NCBI GenBank assembly: GCA_002352945.1
Contig: DDHL01000043.1
Location: 12,235 to 24,634 of the forward strand
Source of the DNA: Campylobacteraceae bacterium UBA1877
GTDB lineage: Bacteria > Campylobacterota > Campylobacteria > Campylobacterales > Campylobacteraceae
DNA: 12,400 bases
Direction of reading: 5' to 3'
In this document: in pieces, positions 8,773 to 12,400 of the stretch
Layout of the letters: the number at the start of each line of letters is the position of its first letter
Position numbering within the stretch: position 1 is the first letter of the stretch
The notes under the pieces: model-generated
The model's database searches: none
The model's input: only the letters and a program-made list of their open reading frames with translations
Told to the model about the DNA's origin: nothing
Program-made: the position numbers and the translations under genes

Positions 8773-8795
8773 TTACATGTAAAGAGATAATTATC
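8773..8795. repeat. Paired palindromes TTACATGTAA and GATAATTATC upstream of the coiled-coil gene
   Basis: An exact TTACATGTAA (8773-8782) is followed after 3 bp by a second perfect palindrome, GATAATTATC (8786-8795). A TATATT (8764-8769) that could act as a -10 lies just upstream. Another -10-like CATAAT is at 8833-8838, but it would give a very short leader. The arrangement suggests a regulated promoter for the gene at 8856; inferred only. Confidence 0.4.
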
Positions 8796-8855
8796 AGATT
8801 TTTCCAAGGCGTTTTATGGAACAATAGCATGTCATAATAGTGCTAAAGGTATTGG

Positions 8856-10385
8856 ATGTCCGTTGGAGCTCAAGTTTTTAAAGAGACATATGCATTTTTA
8901 GAGCAGAATATTTCAGAGAGTTTTTATTGTGAAGATTTCAATAAAGAGTTAACCCAAAAATTATACAATCATCTTCGGTACCACTTTGATGAACAAACTC
9001 TTATAAATGAGCGTCCAAACATACGAAAAGCACTCAAAAGCTACTTTTCCCTATTTAGACAACGCATTTCGGTTTTATTTAAAGGGCTTGATTTAATCAT
9101 TATAAAAGATTTGAAAAAAAATGTATTCAAAGAGCACTCTGCGCAATTTCACAAAATGAGCCAATGCCTTGTCTCTTTAGCTCCCTATTTAGATAATTTT
9201 AAAGTCAATGCAGGGGTTTATATGATTCCTCCTGATCAAATTGCAAATGTGGGGTGTAGTTTTGAAAATATAAAAGATGAAGCGCTAAAAAAAGAGCTTT
9301 ATAGAGAGAGTGCTAAAGTAGCTTTTGATTTAGAAGATAAAGATTTGGTCTTTTTTGTAAATGATAAACTTACAATAAAAAAATTTCTAAAAGATACTAA
9401 AAATATCGAAAGACGCGCCTATGGACTACCTCCAGAAGAGCTTGAAAAATTAAAAAATATAGTATTTGAAAAAAATGTTCAAGATGAAATCCAACAAGCA
9501 ATTACTCTTTTAACAAAAACGACTCTCAATTTTGCAGTAATTTCAAATGAATTCTTTAGAAAAAATTCAATTGCACTTGTGCAAAATGCCCTCTATCAAG
9601 TTGCATCTATCTTTTTAAATGAAGACTCTCACGAAGCTCTTAAAAAGGCTTTTGTAAACTATATTTTTCGAGAAAATTTCATAAAAATCCACCGATATTT
9701 TGCCAAAGAGCTCATCGAGCTTCACGCATACAGAAAGAAGAATGCTGAAAAGTTTTTACGTTTTTTTGATGGAAAAATTGAAATGATCGATGGACGACAA
9801 GTTAAAAAACCAGATATTGTTGATGCAAAAAATCAACGGTGGAATGCTGTATCTATACTGCCAGTAGCTATTGGCAAAATTAGGGGGGATAAAGAGATTT
9901 CATCCTTAAAAGATACGCTTCAAAATACAACTGTCAAAATTACAGAGTTAAATGAAAAAAGAGATAGTCTAGAAAAAGAGTTGGCCGAACTTCAAGAAAA
10001 CAAAGACTCTATTGATGCAAAAATATATAACCTCATTCAAGAGAGCAAAAAGCTTCAAGATAAAAACTATAACCTTAAAAGACAAAGAATTAGGGGCGCA
10101 ATCGATGCAAATACCCAACAAGAAATTAATGGTCTAGTAATTGAAATAAAAAAATATAACAAAGAGGAAGAGGCTTTGCGAAAATTAAGCAGAGAAACGA
10201 ACAGTGCTCTTGAAATTCTCAAAACTCGCATTGAAAATGTCAATACTGAAATTCAAATCCAAGAACGTTTTTTACACGAGCAGCGTAGAAAAATTGAAAA
10301 CTTAACAAAAACCTATGCGCCAATATATGAAAAATATGATCTCATAGTCGATGCGGTTGCAAAAACACTTACAATTAGATACTAA
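8856..10385 (+). CDS. Uncharacterised protein with long C-terminal coiled coil
   Basis: I do not recognise this 509-residue protein. It has no signal peptide or membrane segment, so it should be cytoplasmic. Residues about 1-345 look largely alpha-helical, rich in Lys, Phe, Leu and Glu. A stretch without obvious repeats there contains VYMIPPDQIANVGCSF (around 124-139) and YGLPPEEL. From about 346 to 490 it has strong heptad-like Leu/Ile spacing with many charged residues (for example EKELAELQENKDSIDAKI), typical of a dimeric coiled coil. A short globular tail ends in LTIRY. No Walker, nuclease or helix-turn-helix motif is evident, so it is not a recognisable SMC or phage protein. The start follows AAAGG by 6 nt. 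A terminator lies upstream and the convergent mqo downstream, so it is transcribed alone. Its codons are very A-rich. Confidence 0.85.
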   Translation: MSVGAQVFKETYAFLEQNISESFYCEDFNKELTQKLYNHLRYHFDEQTLINERPNIRKALKSYFSLFRQRISVLFKGLDLIIIKDLKKNVFKEHSAQFHKMSQCLVSLAPYLDNFKVNAGVYMIPPDQIANVGCSFENIKDEALKKELYRESAKVAFDLEDKDLVFFVNDKLTIKKFLKDTKNIERRAYGLPPEELEKLKNIVFEKNVQDEIQQAITLLTKTTLNFAVISNEFFRKNSIALVQNALYQVASIFLNEDSHEALKKAFVNYIFRENFIKIHRYFAKELIELHAYRKKNAEKFLRFFDGKIEMIDGRQVKKPDIVDAKNQRWNAVSILPVAIGKIRGDKEISSLKDTLQNTTVKITELNEKRDSLEKELAELQENKDSIDAKIYNLIQESKKLQDKNYNLKRQRIRGAIDANTQQEINGLVIEIKKYNKEEEALRKLSRETNSALEILKTRIENVNTEIQIQERFLHEQRRKIENLTKTYAPIYEKYDLIVDAVAKTLTIRY

Positions 10386-10412
10386 TTAATCGGGACATAT
10401 GCCCCGATTAAT
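10385..10412. terminator. Shared hairpin between convergent genes
   Basis: A perfect 10 bp inverted repeat (ATTAATCGGG at 10385-10394, CCCGATTAAT at 10403-10412) has an 8 nt loop. It begins at the last base of the coiled-coil gene stop codon and contains the mqo stop codon. Neither strand has a following T-run, so it may end transcription from both sides only weakly or block RNA decay. Confidence 0.55.
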
Positions 10413-11751
10413 CAACAAGCTCTTCATCAAATTTTGCTTGATCAAAGGTTTTACCAAGATGCTCACAGGCAAGCTTAGCATCACGCTCAGCATTTCCTAG
10501 ACAACTTGTAGCCCCAGGGCTTGGTGTCATATTAAAAATAATTCCAGTACCTGGATTAACCGAAGCTTCACCTAGCATCAATTTTCTCTCTTTTTTATTT
10601 AAAACTTGCGGGCGTACTCCTCCAAACCCCTTTGCATACTCAATATCTTCAAGCTGCAAAGATGGGACAATCTTCCTTGCATCTTTTAAAAATAGACGTT
10701 TATTTAAAATTGGAACTTCAAATAAGAAGTTGCGAAATACATAATTTCTAATGGTTTTATCTTTGAGCAAATCTTTAAAGATTGCTGCAATTTTGCTGTC
10801 AAATTGTAAAGTTTGAATAAAGTCAATTACAGTCTTATTACCATGATAGCGTTCAAGTTTTGGAAGAGCTAATGCAGTTGGCCCAAAGCGAGTGTAGCCA
10901 TTTGCTAAAATATCTGGGTCACCATGCAAAGCAGCAAAAGGCAGTTTTGGATTTTGCACCATATACACTTTGCCATTGAGAATCTTTTTAGTTGTAAGAT
11001 AAAAGCTTCCTGCCATCGGCAAACAGCCAAAATCCAATCCATGCCCCATTCTATGAGCTAGATACAAAGAGTGGGCTCCTGCATCTACAACTACAAAATC
11101 AGCTGTAAAAGTTTTTCCATCTCTTGTTTTTAGGTAGTGGATGTCTCCTAATCGCTGAATGTGAACAACTTCTGCGTTAAAAAAGACATCGGCTTGCTTG
11201 GATTTCTCTTTTTTTGCATTTTCAACAAGGCTCTCTGACATTGCACCAAAATCAACGGTACTATACTCCCCTTGAACACCTACTCCAACGATGGACTCTG
11301 GCCTCTCTTTTCCGTTTTCATCATAAATCAATTTTGGCTCAATCTCTTTAAGCTTATCTTTTTCATAAACTTCTAAATAGGGGAAAATCTCTTTAAAGTC
11401 TTCGTAGCGTTTTCGCATAAACGCAACTTCATCATCACCCACCCCAATAGCCATTTTTTGGTGAGCGAACATAAATTTATTTTCATATCCATGCTGCAAA
11501 CAGTACTTTACAATCATTCTTGCTGTACGCTTGACAGTAGCAGCCTTTTGAACTGTATAGTTTGTCTCAATGTCTCCACAGTGAATAGTTTGAGAGTTGC
11601 TCGTGCCTTTTGAGTTTAGTGTGGCTAAAGCCTCATACTTTTCCAGTAGGGCAATTTTTTGAATATTGGTATATCGAGCTAGCTCGTAAAATAGTGCAGA
11701 ACCCGAAATTCCACCACCAACTACAACCACTTCGTAATGATTCTTGTGCAT
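10408..11751 (-). CDS. mqo: Malate:quinone oxidoreductase (Helicobacter/Campylobacter type)
   Basis: This membrane-associated FAD enzyme oxidises L-malate to oxaloacetate and passes electrons to the quinone pool, replacing or bypassing NAD-malate dehydrogenase. The 447-residue protein opens with an FAD-binding Rossmann motif VVVVGGGISGSA (8-19) and a following acidic residue (LLEK). It has NSQTIHCGDIETNYT (52-66), close to the NSQTIHDG segment I remember from the roughly 450-residue H. pylori protein, and QNPKLPFAALHGDPD and GPTALALPKLER in the middle. GFGGVRPQVL and MTPSPGATSCL near the C-terminus close the FAD site. The ATG at 11751 follows AAAGGGG. A well-formed promoter lies upstream. It is divergent from a TRAP binding protein, which suggests coupled acid uptake and oxidation. 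A general D-amino-acid or glycerol-3-phosphate oxidase is less likely. Confidence 0.93.
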   Translation of the reverse strand: MHKNHYEVVVVGGGISGSALFYELARYTNIQKIALLEKYEALATLNSKGTSNSQTIHCGDIETNYTVQKAATVKRTARMIVKYCLQHGYENKFMFAHQKMAIGVGDDEVAFMRKRYEDFKEIFPYLEVYEKDKLKEIEPKLIYDENGKERPESIVGVGVQGEYSTVDFGAMSESLVENAKKEKSKQADVFFNAEVVHIQRLGDIHYLKTRDGKTFTADFVVVDAGAHSLYLAHRMGHGLDFGCLPMAGSFYLTTKKILNGKVYMVQNPKLPFAALHGDPDILANGYTRFGPTALALPKLERYHGNKTVIDFIQTLQFDSKIAAIFKDLLKDKTIRNYVFRNFLFEVPILNKRLFLKDARKIVPSLQLEDIEYAKGFGGVRPQVLNKKERKLMLGEASVNPGTGIIFNMTPSPGATSCLGNAERDAKLACEHLGKTFDQAKFDEELVD

Positions 11752-11799
11752 GCGAATACCCCTTTAAGCTTTTTTAAATAAAGCTAAATATTAGCGTTC

Positions 11800-11828
11800 A
11801 TTATAGTCACTTTAAGCAGAAAATACAA
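11800..11828 (-). promoter_or_regulatory. Promoter of mqo
   Basis: On the minus strand TTGTAT (11823-11828) and a perfect TATAAT (11800-11805) are separated by 17 bp. The inferred start lies about 40 nt before the mqo ATG. It is the best sigma-70 match in the window. Confidence 0.65.
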
Positions 11829-11885
11829 TATTTTAGACTACTTTTTCAATTACTTTTTTATCTTGTCAAAAAATTTAAGCAAATC

Positions 11886-11980
11886 GGTTTTTAACAAAGA
11901 GTAACAATTGTGAAAAATTTTAACACGATAGAAAAAAAGAGGGAAAAAAGAGGGAAATTTTAAAAAATTTAAAGAATTTT
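11886..11980. promoter_or_regulatory. A-tract and direct-repeat region between mqo and the TRAP gene
   Basis: This stretch has no gene. TAACA occurs at 11892-11896, 11902-11906 and 11921-11925, that is 10 and 19 bp apart. An ACAATTGT palindrome (11904-11911) overlaps the second copy. Two perfect tandem copies of AAAAAAGAGGG lie at 11933-11943 and 11944-11954. A-runs recur at roughly helical spacing up to 11973, which predicts curved DNA. It probably serves as the regulatory region of one or both divergent genes; the regulator is unknown. Confidence 0.4.
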
Positions 11981-12005
11981 TACACCATTGTTGGTAAAAT
12001 GGGTC

Positions 12006-12011
12006 TATATT
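12006..12011 (+). promoter_or_regulatory. Weak candidate -10 for the TRAP gene
   Basis: TATATT lies 17 bp before the ATG at 12028, so the leader would be only about ten bases. The alternative TAAAAT at 11995-12000 gives a more usual leader of about 20 nt. Neither has a properly spaced -35. A strong GAAGGAG Shine-Dalgarno lies 5 nt before the ATG. Confidence 0.25.
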
Positions 12012-12027
12012 TTATGAAGGAGCACTT

Positions 12028-12400
12028 ATGCACAGTTGGCAACGTTTCTTAATGGCGGCCATTTTTATGGTTTTTTCTATAAATCTGCAAGCAGATAATA
12101 ATCGAGTTTATCGTTTGAAGCTCGCAACATCTTGGGGATCTACGGTTCCAATCTTAGGACAAGCCCCTCACAAATTAAAAGAACTGGTAGAGAGTATGAG
12201 CAATGGACGTATTCAGCTACGTGTTGACGAGCCTGCAAAACACAAAGCTGGCCTTGCAGTAATGGATTTGGTTAAATCTGGACAATATGATATAGGATAT
12301 ACAGCTTCATACTACTATAAGGGCAAAGATATGAAGCTTATCTTCTTTACTACGGTACCATTTGGCCTTTTGCCAATCGAACAGCATGCATGGTATGAAT
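12028..12400 (+). CDS. TRAP transporter periplasmic substrate-binding protein (DctP family), N-terminal part
   Basis: The binding protein of a tripartite ATP-independent periplasmic transporter captures an organic acid for sodium- or proton-driven uptake through DctQM-type membrane partners. The reading frame is open to the window edge, giving 124 codons. A signal peptide is clear: MHSWQRF, a hydrophobic stretch, and likely cleavage after LQA (residue 22). The mature start YRLKLATSWG (about 27-36) fits the family strand. ELVESMSNGRIQLRV, VMDLVKSGQYDIGYTASYYYKG and FFTTVPFGLLPIEQHAW fit the branch that includes alpha-keto-acid binders such as TakP. The ligand cannot be fixed, because the conserved carboxylate-binding Arg lies beyond the edge. 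The divergent mqo makes malate or another C4/keto acid plausible. Genes for the membrane subunits are expected to the right. Confidence 0.85.
   Translation, partial: MHSWQRFLMAAIFMVFSINLQADNNRVYRLKLATSWGSTVPILGQAPHKLKELVESMSNGRIQLRVDEPAKHKAGLAVMDLVKSGQYDIGYTASYYYKGKDMKLIFFTTVPFGLLPIEQHAWYE

Noticed and set aside
8662..8855. Small RNA or tRNA in the gap before the coiled-coil gene
   Set aside because: The hairpin there is explained as the terminator of the upstream gene, and no cloverleaf or separate promoter-terminator pair is seen.
9114..9121. A8 run as a programmed slippage site
   Set aside because: The zero frame continues for more than 420 codons, and such runs are expected in this A-rich gene.
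9883..9888. G6 tract inside the coiled-coil gene as a phase-variable switch
   Set aside because: Phase variation in Campylobacter relatives usually involves longer G tracts, and the frame is intact.

Overview
The window comes from an AT-rich bacterial chromosome. It most likely belongs to a member of the Campylobacterota (Epsilonproteobacteria). Three things point there. The gene run rplU-rpmA-obg-proB-fmt-birA-parA-parB is one I know from Campylobacter and its relatives, where ATP synthase genes usually follow parB. The malate:quinone oxidoreductase is of the short Helicobacter-like type. Glutamate 5-kinase and biotin ligase are the short single-domain versions found in this phylum. Genus cannot be decided from the sequence alone.

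Region 1 (1-5413, all minus strand, read right to left): a promoter upstream of rplU leads into rplU-rpmA, then a hairpin terminator, then obg-proB-fmt-birA-parA-parB. The last six genes overlap or nearly touch (4, 1, about 20 and 4 nt overlaps, then a 3 nt gap), so they are probably translationally coupled. They cover ribosome assembly (L21, L27, Obg), initiator tRNA formylation, proline synthesis, biotinylation and chromosome partition. parB runs off the left edge. No promoter fits between the rpmA terminator and obg, so obg and everything after it probably depends on read-through.

Region 2 (5414-8118, minus strand): a divergent MetF-like (methylenetetrahydrofolate reductase family) protein and pyruvate kinase, each apparently separate. 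A perfect 12 bp stem hairpin follows pyk.

Region 3 (8119-10385, plus strand): an isochorismatase-family cysteine hydrolase with a good promoter and a clear intrinsic terminator, then a stand-alone 509-residue protein of unknown function with a long C-terminal coiled coil.

Region 4 (10386-12400): malate:quinone oxidoreductase on the minus strand, convergent with the coiled-coil gene through a shared hairpin. It is divergent from a TRAP-transporter periplasmic binding protein that runs off the right edge. The 276 bp between mqo and the TRAP gene carries A-tracts and short direct repeats. The pairing suggests coordinated uptake and oxidation of a dicarboxylate or related acid.

The most unusual non-gene signal is a 10 bp palindrome, TTACATGTAA. 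It occurs five times exactly and once with one mismatch. Four of the six copies lie in the roughly 9% of the window that is intergenic. The clearest undescribed gene is the 509-residue coiled-coil protein. No CRISPR array, tRNA, rRNA, insertion sequence or phage feature was seen.
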